The translations under genes were made by a program, and so were the position numbers. This document shows positions 16,737 through 25,781 of a stretch of DNA of 64,000 nucleotides, piece by piece (the first letter of the stretch is position 1; each line of letters starts with the position of its first letter). The stretch is from Massilia sp. ZL223 (lineage in GTDB: Bacteria > Pseudomonadota > Gammaproteobacteria > Burkholderiales > Burkholderiaceae_D): contig NZ_JAGPWD010000003.1 in assembly GCF_018119395.1 (NCBI RefSeq), forward strand, positions 178,857 to 242,856, given 5' to 3'. Below the pieces are notes generated by a model, which was not told the DNA's origin, searched no databases, and saw only the letters and a list, made by a program, of their open reading frames with translations.

Positions 16737-18569
16737 TCAGGCCGCCACCGGCTGTGTATCCGTCATTTTTCCGCGCGATGGGTCGATCGGTCCATCGAAC
16801 TGGTAGCTGCTTGCTTCATGCACTTCCCATCCGCCTTCGCCGGTCAAATGCAGCACATGCGTATGGTGACGCAGCACCGCCGCGCGGTGCGCGATGCTGA
16901 TCAGGGTCGCCCCGCTGGCGCGCAGGCGTTCGTAGAGCGAAGCTTCGTTCGCACTGTCGAGCGCGCTGGTCGCTTCGTCCAGGATCACGATGCCCGGCTT
17001 TTGCACCAGCACGCGGCCAAAGGCCAGGCGCTGCTGCTCGCCGACCGACAGCAGTTTCTCCCAGTCGTTCACGGCGTCCAGTCCGCCCACGCGTTCCGCC
17101 AAACAAGGCAGGTGCACCTGCTCGAGGATGTCCAGCAGCTGTTCGTCGCTCAGGCTGCATTCCGCGCTCGGATAGATGAGCTGGCTGCGCAGGGTGCCCG
17201 CCTGCAGATAGGGCTTCTGCGGCAGGAAGAAGAAAGCTTCCAGCGGCGGACGATGGATCGTGCCGCTGCCGGTCTGCCACAGGCCGGCGATCGCCCGCAG
17301 CAGCGAGCTCTTGCCGCAGCCGCTGTCGCCGGTGATGAGCAGGGCATCGCCCGGCTTCAGGCTGAGGCTGAGCTCCTTGATGAGCACGCGATCGGACCGC
17401 GGCGGGTGCAAGGTCACCGATTCCAGCGCGAGGTGCTTGCCCGGCTGGGTCTGGATGCCCGCCTGCTGGCCATCGTCCTTGATCGCGCCCTCGGGCAGCA
17501 CCAGTTTGGACAAAGCCTGCAGGCGGTCGATGCCCGCGACGAAGCGGCTCAGGCTCTCGAAGTTCTCGACGATGACGCCGACCGCCGCGAGCACGGCGGT
17601 AAACGCGCCGGCCGCCTGCACCGCGCGGCCCACTTCCAGTTCGCCCGACAGCACGCGCTCCGCCAGGATCATGCCCGGCAACACCAGCGTGAGCTGGCTG
17701 AAGGTGCGCTGGAACAGGTTGAGCGAGCGCTGCTTCCTGATCAGCCTGGCGAAGTTCTGGATCACCGTCTCGAACCTGCTGTCGATATGCGCGCGTTCCT
17801 GGGCCTCGCCGCGATAGAAGGCGATCGACTCGGCATTCTCGCGCACGCGCATCAGGCTGAAGCGGAAATCGGCCTCGCGCCGCAGCTGCCAGAAGTTCAG
17901 GTGGATCAGCGGGTTGCCGAACACATAGAGGGCGACCACGGTGCCCGTGATCGCATACACCGCCAGCACGCCCACCAGCAGGTGCGAGATCGACCACAGC
18001 ACGGCGCTGAACGCCACCAGCTGCATGATCGAGCCGAGGAAGATCAGCAGGAAGTGGATCGACCGGCCGGTGAAGGTGTTGATGTCTTCGCTGATGCGCT
18101 GGTCGGGATTGTCGATCTCGCTGTCGGCGCCCAGCGCATAATACTTGCGACCCTTCAGGTAGCCGTCGAGGAAACGGCCGGTCAGCCAGCGCCGCCACTG
18201 GTTGGCGAACAGGTCGCGCATGTAGTAGTAGAAGGCGTAGACCGGCACCGCGAAGGCCAGGGTGAGCAGGCAGGCGCGCACTGCCGTCCAGAAACGGTCG
18301 CCATTCTTGCCCGCCAGCGCAGAAGTCATTTCGCCGGCCTGGTTGTTCAGCATCACCGCCAGCTTGGTCTCGACCAGCATCAGCACGATCAGCAGCAGCA
18401 ACAGCGACCAGGCCGTCTTCTTCTGATCGCCCAGCCAATACGGCTTGGCGACGCTGACGAACTGCTTCCATGCAGCGAGCGACAAGGGCGGCGCCCGGCG
18501 TCTGCGTTCTGGCGCCGCCGGAACCTTGTCCGTGGCGGCGTCGATGGTGGCGGAGGGTGGCGTGTTCAT
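16737..18569 (-). CDS. ABC transporter, fused permease/ATPase (SbmA/BacA-YddA type)
   Basis: About 610 residues. The N-terminal membrane domain (about 30-340, some six segments, LFANQWRRWLTGRFLDGYL) is the SbmA/BacA-like type, followed by an ATPase domain with Walker A TGDSGCGKSSL, signature LSVGEQQRLAFGR and Walker B IVILDEATSALD. Homologues move peptides, bleomycin or cobalamin. ATG at 18569 is preferred over 18593 because the latter has no ribosome binding site. Stands alone on the minus strand. Confidence 0.9.
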   Translation of the reverse strand: MNTPPSATIDAATDKVPAAPERRRRAPPLSLAAWKQFVSVAKPYWLGDQKKTAWSLLLLLIVLMLVETKLAVMLNNQAGEMTSALAGKNGDRFWTAVRACLLTLAFAVPVYAFYYYMRDLFANQWRRWLTGRFLDGYLKGRKYYALGADSEIDNPDQRISEDINTFTGRSIHFLLIFLGSIMQLVAFSAVLWSISHLLVGVLAVYAITGTVVALYVFGNPLIHLNFWQLRREADFRFSLMRVRENAESIAFYRGEAQERAHIDSRFETVIQNFARLIRKQRSLNLFQRTFSQLTLVLPGMILAERVLSGELEVGRAVQAAGAFTAVLAAVGVIVENFESLSRFVAGIDRLQALSKLVLPEGAIKDDGQQAGIQTQPGKHLALESVTLHPPRSDRVLIKELSLSLKPGDALLITGDSGCGKSSLLRAIAGLWQTGSGTIHRPPLEAFFFLPQKPYLQAGTLRSQLIYPSAECSLSDEQLLDILEQVHLPCLAERVGGLDAVNDWEKLLSVGEQQRLAFGRVLVQKPGIVILDEATSALDSANEASLYERLRASGATLISIAHRAAVLRHHTHVLHLTGEGGWEVHEASSYQFDGPIDPSRGKMTDTQPVAA

Positions 18570-18730
18570 GGTGTCGATCCCGTTCACCGGCATGTTGTTG
18601 CCGTCGTCAGCGAGACCCGGCTCTTCATGTTCGGCCGAGTCACAGCCCCAGCATACGACGCGTCAAGCAGCCGTTCGGTGCGGAAACAGACATAGCGCTC
18701 GCCCATGTGCGGGAGCGCCGCCGCGAGGCG

Positions 18731-19018
18731 CTACACGGCGGTGTAGTGCTCCACGGTCGGGAAAGGATCGTAGAAATGGTGCAGCAGCCGCTTCCACTCC
18801 TGGTAGCCGGCCGACTGGCGGAAACCGATCGTGTGGTCTTCCAGCGTTTCCCAGTTCACCAGCAGGATGTAGCGGCTGGGCCGTTCCAGGCAGCGCTGCA
18901 GCTGGTGCGACAGATAGCCCTTGTTCGAGGCAATGATGGGAGCAGCCTGGCGGAAGGCGGCCTCGAAATCGGCCTCCTGGCCGGCACGGACGTCGAGCAC
19001 GGCGACTTCGAGGATCAA
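18731..19018 (-). CDS. Antibiotic biosynthesis monooxygenase (ABM) family protein
   Basis: 95 residues with the ABM dimeric alpha-beta barrel pattern: EVAVLDVRAGQEADFEAAF, ending RYILLVNWETLEDHTIGFRQS and a C-terminal HYTAV. Start is a TTG (18018-type codon at 19018) overlapping the marR stop as TTGA, with GGGAGA upstream, so translation is coupled to marR. Related enzymes degrade quinones or heme without a cofactor; substrate here is unknown. Likely regulated by the MarR protein encoded before it. Confidence 0.8.
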   Translation of the reverse strand: MILEVAVLDVRAGQEADFEAAFRQAAPIIASNKGYLSHQLQRCLERPSRYILLVNWETLEDHTIGFRQSAGYQEWKRLLHHFYDPFPTVEHYTAV

Positions 19019-19494
19019 TCCGTCTCTCCCACGCTGTCCGCCGCCGGCTTGTCGAGCAGCTCGTGCACGCCGCTGGTGACGACCGCACCCATCATGGCGC
19101 GCATGTGCTCGGCCTCGGTCGCGCCGAAGCGTTCGGCGAACAGCTGCTGCGCCCGTTCCCAGGCAGGACGCGCGGCCGTGATCACCTCGCGTCCGCGCTG
19201 GCTGAGTTCGATGACCCGCTCGCGCCGGTCCTGCTCGCTCGACCTGATCACCACGAGTTCCTCGCGCACCAGCGGCTGCAGGTTGCGCGCCAGGGTCGTG
19301 CGGTCCATTACCATGGCCTTGGCCAGCTGGTTGACATTGGCGGTGCCGCGCAGCAGCTTGGCCAGGATCGAAAACTGGGTGATGCGCAGGCCGGTGCCGC
19401 TCAGCATCTGGTCGTAGAACGAGGTCAGGTAGCGCGAGGCCTGGCGCAGGGATGAGCAATAGCAGGGCGTATGGGCAAGCTGATCAATATTCAT
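19015..19494 (-). CDS. MarR-family transcriptional regulator
   Basis: 159 residues with a central winged HTH (about 55-110): VNQLAKAMVMDRTTLARNLQPLVREELV and the wing SSEQDRRERVIELS. A CYC triplet near the N-terminus (residues 11-13) could sense oxidants or electrophiles, as in some MarR proteins. A -10 TATACT lies at 19539-19534 on the minus strand beside the imperfect inverted repeat CTTG-N8-CAAG (19542-19557), a possible autoregulatory operator. Forms an operon with the downstream ABM gene. Confidence 0.9.
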   Translation of the reverse strand: MNIDQLAHTPCYCSSLRQASRYLTSFYDQMLSGTGLRITQFSILAKLLRGTANVNQLAKAMVMDRTTLARNLQPLVREELVVIRSSEQDRRERVIELSQRGREVITAARPAWERAQQLFAERFGATEAEHMRAMMGAVVTSGVHELLDKPAADSVGETD

Positions 19495-19590
19495 GGGGCA
19501 TACATGCGGCAGCGGCGCGATTGCGAAAAACGCAGTATAGCCTTGTGCGCACGCAAGGGCCGTTCGTACGGCCGTGCCGTGATGCCAAGC

Positions 19591-22083
19591 CTAGTGCGCC
19601 GCCCCCGCATGCCCGCAGCGCAGCGCGTGCTGGCGCATCCAGCCCGGCAATTCGTGGGCCGGCAGGGGCGGCGCCACGTAGTAGCCCTGGGCCTCGTCGC
19701 AGCCGGCGGCGAGCAGCGCGTCCCAGATCTCGCGCGTGGCGGTGCCCTCGGCCACCACCGACAGCCCCAGGTCGTGGGCCAGGTCGATGGTGGCCTTGAC
19801 GATGGCGCCCGCCCGGCGGTCGCGCAGCATGTTGGTGGTGAAGCCGTGGTCGATCTTGATCACGTCCACCGGCAGCATGGTGAGGTAGTTGAGCGAGGAA
19901 TAGCCGGTGCCGAAATCGTCGATGAACAGCCGGAAACCCATGCTGCTGAGGGCCTGGAGCTGGGCGATTGTGGCATCCGGGTCGACGATCAGGCTGCTTT
20001 CTGTGATTTCCAGGCCCAGCCAGGCGGGATCGGCGTCCCAGCCGGCGAGCAGGGCGCGCAGGTCGCCCGGCAGGGTGCCGCTCATCAGGTTACGGGTGGA
20101 GAGGTTGACCGCGATCGGCAGCGCCAGGCCTTCCTGGCGCCAGGCGTGCGACTGGCGCACCGAGGCTTGCAGCATGGCGTTGGTGAGCGCATGGATCAGC
20201 TCCGTCGACTCGATCAGGGGCACGAATTCGCCCGGCGGCACCATGCCCAGTTGCGGATGGTGCCAGCGCGCCAGCGCTTCGGCGCCGATCACTTCGCCGG
20301 TGGCCATCGCCACCTTGGGCTGGCAATACAGCTCGATCTGGCCTTCGGCGACCGCGTTGCGGAACTGGCCGAGCAGGGCCAGGCGCTGGGGGTCGTAGGG
20401 GTCCTGGGCGGGATCGTACATCATGGTCTTGCGCCCGCCCTGCCTGGCCTGGTACACGGCCACGTCGGCCTTGCGCAGCAGGTCGGTCGGGTTGCGCGCG
20501 TGGCCCGGCGCCAACGCGATGCCGACCTGGGCGCTGATCTCGTAGCGCACGCCGGCGACCAGGAAGGTGGTGTCGAACACCCGCGCGATGGCCTCGGCCA
20601 CCGCGGCCGCGTTGTAGGCGCGCACGCCGCGCAGCACGGCGATGAACTGGGCGTTGCCGGTGCGCGCCAGGTGGATGTCCTCGCCCAGCTCGGTCTTGAG
20701 GCGGCGCGCCACGTCGCGCAGCAGGTCGTCGCCGTTCAGGTGGCCGAGGGTCAGGTTGATCTCGCGGAAGCGCGCCAGCGCCACCGTGAGCACCGCTACC
20801 GGCTCTTCCAGCCCGCGGCTCTCGCCGAAGGCGGTGTCCAGGTAGCGGCACATCGCCACCCGGTTCGGCAGTCCGGTGAGCTCGTCGCAGAAGGCCAGGC
20901 GCTCGATTTCCTGCTCGGCGCGGGTCATGTCGGTGACGTCGCGGATGATGCCGACGATGCGCACCGGCTGGCCGTCCTCGTCGCGCACCACGTCGGCCTG
21001 CGAATGCACGTAGCGCACCTCGTGGTCGCCTTCGACGATGCGGTAGCGGTGGTCGTAGCGCTCGCCCGGCGTCTTCAGGGTATGCTCGCGCGCCGCCGCC
21101 ACCGCGGCCACGTCTTCGGGGTGGATGCGCCGGAACAGCTGTTCGAGCGTGAACGGCCCGCCCTTGCCGTTGCGCCCCGGGTCGATGCGGAAGATCCGGT
21201 AGGTCTCGGCGGAAGTGGTCTCGATCAGTCCCGTGCGCAGGTCGGCCGCCCAGGTGCCGATGTGCGCGATCTCCTGCGCGTGCTGGAGGTCGGATTCGGT
21301 CTGCAGCAGCTGGTCGCGCAGGCGGCATTCCTCGGTGATGTCGACGGTGGCGCAGGCGAACCAGTCGGGCGAGCTCAGGTCGCCGCTGATGCGCCGGCAG
21401 CTGGTGCGCAGCACGTGCTCGCTGCCGTCGGGCCAGGTCAGGTGCAGGCTGGTGTCAAAAGGGTGGCCATCCAGGATGCAGCGTTCGATGGCCAGCGCGA
21501 AGGCGGGGCGCTCGTCCGCGTGCACCGGCGCCAGCAGCCGCTCCATCGAGGGCATCACGCTGGCCGGCTCCAGGCCCAGGTTCTTGTATTGCTGGACCGA
21601 CCAGGTAAGGCGGGCGGTGGTCAGGTTCATGGTGCAGCAGCCCAGGCCCGTCACCTCCTGCGACACCTTCAGCACATCCTGCAAATGGGCCAGCTTGGCT
21701 TCGGCTTCGGCCGCTTCGGAATGGTCCTGCATGGCCAGCAGCACCGGCGCCGGATGCTCGCAATTGAGGCGGTAGCACTGCAGCTGACAATGCAGGCAGG
21801 CGCCGTCCTTGCCGATGTGGGTGAGCGCCGGCAGCTGGGCCTCGCCGTCGCGCGCGGCGGCCGTCACGGCGCTCCGCACACGCTCGTGGTCCGGCGCTTC
21901 GAACAGGGCCAGCAGGTCGGCTTGCGCCCATTCCTCGGGCGTGTAGCCATAGGTGGCGCCGGCGCAGGCATTGGCTCCCAGCACGTGCAGGGACGCGCTG
22001 TCGCATACGACGAGCGGCGCCGGAGCGCGCTCGAACGCGATGCGGCACCAGTCGCTGTCGATGGCGTGGAACCCGGCTTCCAT
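19591..22083 (-). CDS. PAS-GGDEF-EAL cyclic-di-GMP phosphodiesterase
   Basis: 830 residues. Three PAS/PAC sensor modules (about 5-130, 135-260, 270-395), a GGDEF-like domain (about 400-560) and an EAL domain (about 570-820). The GGDEF motif is lost (GNAQF), so cyclase activity is not expected. The EAL domain keeps EAL, VNLS, EITES, IDDFGTGYSSL, IKID, AEGT and AQGY, so it should hydrolyse cyclic-di-GMP to pGpG. ATG at 22083 has GGAGG upstream. No membrane segments, so a soluble sensor. Divergent from lysR. Confidence 0.93.
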   Translation of the reverse strand: MEAGFHAIDSDWCRIAFERAPAPLVVCDSASLHVLGANACAGATYGYTPEEWAQADLLALFEAPDHERVRSAVTAAARDGEAQLPALTHIGKDGACLHCQLQCYRLNCEHPAPVLLAMQDHSEAAEAEAKLAHLQDVLKVSQEVTGLGCCTMNLTTARLTWSVQQYKNLGLEPASVMPSMERLLAPVHADERPAFALAIERCILDGHPFDTSLHLTWPDGSEHVLRTSCRRISGDLSSPDWFACATVDITEECRLRDQLLQTESDLQHAQEIAHIGTWAADLRTGLIETTSAETYRIFRIDPGRNGKGGPFTLEQLFRRIHPEDVAAVAAAREHTLKTPGERYDHRYRIVEGDHEVRYVHSQADVVRDEDGQPVRIVGIIRDVTDMTRAEQEIERLAFCDELTGLPNRVAMCRYLDTAFGESRGLEEPVAVLTVALARFREINLTLGHLNGDDLLRDVARRLKTELGEDIHLARTGNAQFIAVLRGVRAYNAAAVAEAIARVFDTTFLVAGVRYEISAQVGIALAPGHARNPTDLLRKADVAVYQARQGGRKTMMYDPAQDPYDPQRLALLGQFRNAVAEGQIELYCQPKVAMATGEVIGAEALARWHHPQLGMVPPGEFVPLIESTELIHALTNAMLQASVRQSHAWRQEGLALPIAVNLSTRNLMSGTLPGDLRALLAGWDADPAWLGLEITESSLIVDPDATIAQLQALSSMGFRLFIDDFGTGYSSLNYLTMLPVDVIKIDHGFTTNMLRDRRAGAIVKATIDLAHDLGLSVVAEGTATREIWDALLAAGCDEAQGYYVAPPLPAHELPGWMRQHALRCGHAGAAH

Positions 22084-22278
22084 GGCAGGCCTCCGTTCTT
22101 CCTTGTCTCCGAATGGGGTAGGGAATTGCTGAACTGATAAGACTAATATGAGCCCTCCGCGCGCCGGCGTCCAGCGATTTCGTGCGATTCCGGCGCCGGC
22201 TGCCATAAATCGTGGCTGTACGGCGCACGGAACTCCGCTGCAGGCTGCGCTTGCCGGGACCGATGGGCGCTGGCATGA

Positions 22279-22293
22279 TTCAAACTATTTGAA
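22279..22293 (+). promoter_or_regulatory. Palindromic LysR-type site upstream of lysR
   Basis: TTCAAA-CTA-TTTGAA, a T-N11-A LysR box, lies 10 bp before the lysR ATG. The same arms occur at 23255-23269 before yceI. Confidence 0.7.
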
Positions 22294-22303
22294 CCAATCC
22301 TCC

Positions 22304-23263
22304 ATGACAAGCGCCCGCGACGCCCTCACACCCGCCTCCCTGGCCATGCTCGAAGCGATCGCCGAGCATGGCAGCTTCGCGGCCGCCGCGCGCGCGCTCG
22401 GCATGGTGCCGTCCGCGCTGACCTACCGCGTGCGGGTGATCGAAGAAGCGCTGGACGCGCTGCTGTTCGACCGCAGTTCGCGCCGCGCGCGCCTGACCGA
22501 AGCGGGCGCCGAGTTGCTGCGCGAGGGCGCACGCCTGCTGGACGAAGTCGACGCCATCGCCAACCGGGTCAAGCGCGTGGCCACCGGCTGGGAATCGCAT
22601 TTCAGCATCGCGGTCGACAGCGTGATCGACCGCGACACCATGATGGAACTGTGCGCCGCCTTCTTCGCACTGGAGGCGCCGACGCGCCTGAAGCTGCGCT
22701 CGGAGACCCTGTCCGGGACGCTCGACGCGGTGCTGAGCGGGCAGGCCGACCTGGCGCTCGGGGTGGCGCTCGACACCCGCAACCGGGTCGGGCTGCAGCG
22801 CGAAACCATGGGCACGATGGAGTTCGTGTTCGCGGTCAGCCCCTCGCATCCGCTGGCCGCGCTGCCGGAACCGCTGGGCGAGGATGCGGTGCGTGCCCAC
22901 CGGGCGGTGGTGCTGGCCGATTCCGGCGCGCGCGGCGGCGGCTTGAGCGTCGGCCTGCTGGCCGGGCAGGAAGTGTTCACCGTGAGCGATGCGCGCGCCA
23001 AGCTGGAGGCCCAGCTGCGCGGACTGGGCGTGGGCTATCTGCCGCTGCCGGTGGCCCGTCCCCACCTGGAGAGCGGCGCCCTGGTCGCGCGGCGCCTGGA
23101 CCGTCCCGAGCACCGGCTGACCTTCTACTGCGTCTGGCGCAACGACCGCAGCGGGCGGGGCAAGGCCCTGCAGTGGTGGCTGGAGCAGGTGCGCAGTCCC
23201 GTCACCCGGGCCGCGCTGCTGGGTGAACGGACGGCGCCGGGCCGGAAGCGCGCATTCAAATAA
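22304..23263 (+). CDS. LysR-family transcriptional regulator
   Basis: 319 residues. Winged HTH at about 10-70 (GSFAAAARALGMVPSALTYRVRVIEE) and an effector-binding domain at about 95-300. ATG at 22304 begins MTSARDAL. It is flanked by two near-identical palindromes, one 10 bp before its own start and one at its stop codon before yceI. This suggests direct autoregulation and control of yceI by the product. Confidence 0.92.
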   Translation: MTSARDALTPASLAMLEAIAEHGSFAAAARALGMVPSALTYRVRVIEEALDALLFDRSSRRARLTEAGAELLREGARLLDEVDAIANRVKRVATGWESHFSIAVDSVIDRDTMMELCAAFFALEAPTRLKLRSETLSGTLDAVLSGQADLALGVALDTRNRVGLQRETMGTMEFVFAVSPSHPLAALPEPLGEDAVRAHRAVVLADSGARGGGLSVGLLAGQEVFTVSDARAKLEAQLRGLGVGYLPLPVARPHLESGALVARRLDRPEHRLTFYCVWRNDRSGRGKALQWWLEQVRSPVTRAALLGERTAPGRKRAFK

Positions 23264-23269
23264 TTTGAA
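23255..23269 (+). promoter_or_regulatory. Second copy of the LysR-type palindrome, before yceI
   Basis: TTCAAAT-A-ATTTGAA is a perfect palindrome with the same TTCAAA/TTTGAA arms and spacing as the site at 22279-22293. It contains the lysR stop codon (23261-23263) and lies 120 bp before yceI. Confidence 0.7.
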
Positions 23270-23388
23270 CATAGTTGTCGGATTTGTTGTGCGAACACTC
23301 ATCCGGAACGACGCATAATCATGGTTTCCAGCGTCGCCGGCCTTGTTGCGCCAAGGTGACGCGGCATTTCAACGAATTGGAGTCATGA

Positions 23389-23955
23389 ATGAAGAAACTG
23401 TTTGCCTTCCTGGTCGCCGCCGGTGTGTCGCTGGGCGCCGCCGCCGCTCCTGAAACCTTTGTGATCGACGGCAGCCACACCTTCCCGCGCTTCGAGTACA
23501 GCCACTTCGGCTACTCGAACCAGGTGAGCCGCTTCGACAAGACCAGCGGCAAGATCGTGCTGGACCGCGCTGCCAAGAGCGGCTCGGTGGACGTCGTGAT
23601 CGATACGACCAGCGTGAACACCGGCTTCCCGGTCTTCAACAGCCATCTGCAGGCCGAGGACTTCTTCGACACCAAGAAGTACCCGACCATCACCTTCAAG
23701 TCGAACAAGCTGAATTTTGACGGCGACAAGCTGGCTTCGGTCGACGGCAACCTGACCATCAAGGGCGTGACCAAGCCCGTGCGCCTTGACGTCACGTCCT
23801 TCCAGTGCATGACGCACCCGATGCTCAAGAAGGACGCCTGCGGCGCCAACGCGGTCACCAAGATCAAGCGCAGCGAATTCAACGCCGGCAAGTACGCGCC
23901 TTATGTCGGCGACGAAGTGACCCTCACCATCCCGGTCGAAGCGGTCAAGGAATAA
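23389..23955 (+). CDS. YceI-family periplasmic protein
   Basis: 188 residues. Signal peptide to about AAA at 19-21, then the YceI lipocalin-like barrel: FVIDGSHTFPRFEYSHFGYS, GKIVLDRAAKSGSVDVVID, and FKSNKLNFDGDKLASVDGNLTIKGVTKPVRLDV. Such proteins bind isoprenoid quinones or lipids in the periplasm, sometimes linked to membrane redox functions. Two cysteines (CMTHPM..DACGAN) may form a disulfide. Its last 11 bp overlap the convergent MAPEG gene. Confidence 0.93.
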   Translation: MKKLFAFLVAAGVSLGAAAAPETFVIDGSHTFPRFEYSHFGYSNQVSRFDKTSGKIVLDRAAKSGSVDVVIDTTSVNTGFPVFNSHLQAEDFFDTKKYPTITFKSNKLNFDGDKLASVDGNLTIKGVTKPVRLDVTSFQCMTHPMLKKDACGANAVTKIKRSEFNAGKYAPYVGDEVTLTIPVEAVKE

Positions 23956-24340
23956 GGATCGCCGCCAGCACCATCCCCAGTCCCGCCAGGGACAGCGTCC
24001 ACACCAGGGTGCGCACCACCGGCACCCCGGCCGCGTACAGCGGCACGTAGACGATCCGGCCCGCCAGGTAAAGCCAGCTGCCCCACAGCGTGAGCTCGCC
24101 AAGACGACCCGCCGAGTGGGCCACCAGCACCGCCGCCGCGAACAGCGGCAGGGTCTCGAACAGGTTGGCCTGGGCGCGCTGCAGGCGGGCCGTGACCGGC
24201 CGCGGTGGCGGCGCTTCGCCGTCGCGCGCGCCCACGTTGTAGGCCGCACCCGTCTCCTGGGTGCGCAGCAGGGCCGGCAGCAGGATCTGGACCAGGGCCA
24301 GCACCAGCGTCCATCCAAGTATCGTCAGTTCGGTATTCAT
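23945..24340 (-). CDS. MAPEG-family membrane protein
   Basis: 131 residues with four membrane segments and the family pattern ARLQRAQANLFETLPLFAAAVLVAH in the second loop/helix. MAPEG proteins include microsomal glutathione transferase-like enzymes; the bacterial role is mostly unknown. GGGGGAAG precedes the ATG. Convergent with yceI. Confidence 0.9.
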   Translation of the reverse strand: MNTELTILGWTLVLALVQILLPALLRTQETGAAYNVGARDGEAPPPRPVTARLQRAQANLFETLPLFAAAVLVAHSAGRLGELTLWGSWLYLAGRIVYVPLYAAGVPVVRTLVWTLSLAGLGMVLAAILIP

Positions 24341-24434
24341 CGTCTTCCCCCCGCTAGAAACTCATCAGGACAGCATCGCTGCCCTGCGATCATACGCGTC
24401 CCGAGCCTGACGCGGCATTAGATATGCAACCGGT

Positions 24435-25655
24435 CTAGCCGGCACCCAGTCCAAGTAGGTCAGCGCGCGGCCGTCCCCAGGCTGGCACAGGCGTGGGACA
24501 AGGCTGGCCTGCCAGCCGGGCATAGGGCAGGGTCGAAAAATTCGGTTGGTCCGGTTCGCCGAAACGCAGGTCCGTGGCATTGCCGCCCGCCAGCGAGGGC
24601 ACGCGTGCGAAGCGGGTCCAGGCGTCGAAATGACAGTTGTTGCGCTGGAGTGCGCGCAGCCCGGCCAGGCTCCCGGTGTGTTCCATCCGCCATGCCAGGG
24701 CCGTAGTCCGGCCGCCAGGCTGGCCACCGAAACGCGCCGGACACTGCGACACCGGATTCAGATCGGGAGCAAGACTCAGCACGCCGACGCGCACGGCGTA
24801 GCTTCCCGCACCTGCGTCGTCGCTGACGGTGGCGAAGGCCCAGCACAGCGGATTCGACGGGAAGGCCGAGAGCGGCAGGTCGAGCACGCGGCCGCCGGGA
24901 TCGCGCTGGGCCAGTTCGGCCCGGATCTGCGCGCGGGCGAGATGCGCGCCCAGCGCCTGCACGCCGATGAATCCGATACAGGCCAGCACCGCCGTCACCA
25001 GGGCGGCGGTGCCGCTCCGCCTTGCAGCGAGCATGACCGCACCCGCGACCCCGGCCAGCAGAACCAGCGAGCCCCATTGCAGGAAGCCCATCCAGGCGAA
25101 GGCAGCGAATGCCGCGGCCAGCAAGACCAGGGGCGGCCAGCGCCCGCGCCGGGTGGCCACCATCGCCATCGCCGTCCCGAAGGCGGTCCAAAACACCGGT
25201 TCGACGATGAAGACCAGGTCGCCATACAGCCAGCGCGCATCGAAGGGATGGAAGGGATGCACGCCATACACGTTGAGCCCGTCGAACCCCATGTGCAGGA
25301 CGATCCCCAGCACGCCGGTGGCGATCAGTCCGCGCCGCGCCGTGCGGCTCTCCAGTAGCAGGCGCCGCACGCGCGGCCAGAGCAGCCACATCAGGGCGAG
25401 CAGCAGCGCCACCTGGGGCAGGCCCCAGAGCAAGGTGTGGGTATGGCCGCGGTGATGCATGAGGTAGCCCAGCGGCGGCGCCAGGAGCGGGGTGAGGATC
25501 AGGTCGAGATCGGGGAAATTGCTGGCGAGCAGACCAGTGGTGAGGAGGGCGCGGCGCCGGGTGCGGCCGCGCATGGGATCGGGTTCGGCCGGCAGCGCGC
25601 GCTCGACCAGTTCGCCGAGCGCCAGGCCGACGAGGGAGTGGGTGAGGTTATCCAT
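24435..25655 (-). CDS. YdjM/DUF457-type membrane-bound metal-dependent hydrolase
   Basis: 406 residues. Begins MDNLTHSLVGLALGEL, typical of the YdjM family, with HRGHTHTLLWGLP and HMGFDGLNVYGVHPFHPF as conserved His/Asp-rich motifs in a multi-spanning membrane domain (about 60-250). The C-terminal third (about 260-406) is a soluble extension, which makes the protein longer than small YdjM members. Activity in this family is inferred, not established. Confidence 0.85.
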   Translation of the reverse strand: MDNLTHSLVGLALGELVERALPAEPDPMRGRTRRRALLTTGLLASNFPDLDLILTPLLAPPLGYLMHHRGHTHTLLWGLPQVALLLALMWLLWPRVRRLLLESRTARRGLIATGVLGIVLHMGFDGLNVYGVHPFHPFDARWLYGDLVFIVEPVFWTAFGTAMAMVATRRGRWPPLVLLAAAFAAFAWMGFLQWGSLVLLAGVAGAVMLAARRSGTAALVTAVLACIGFIGVQALGAHLARAQIRAELAQRDPGGRVLDLPLSAFPSNPLCWAFATVSDDAGAGSYAVRVGVLSLAPDLNPVSQCPARFGGQPGGRTTALAWRMEHTGSLAGLRALQRNNCHFDAWTRFARVPSLAGGNATDLRFGEPDQPNFSTLPYARLAGQPCPTPVPAWGRPRADLLGLGAG

Positions 25656-25781
25656 CCAAGGGTATGACAGTTAAGAAATCCAATGAGTTGGCGCACTACG
25701 TCGCAATGATAATCGTCAATGTCAGGAAGTGTCTTGAATGGCATGTTTCTTGTGCAATCTTTCCCCACGAAGAGATCACAC

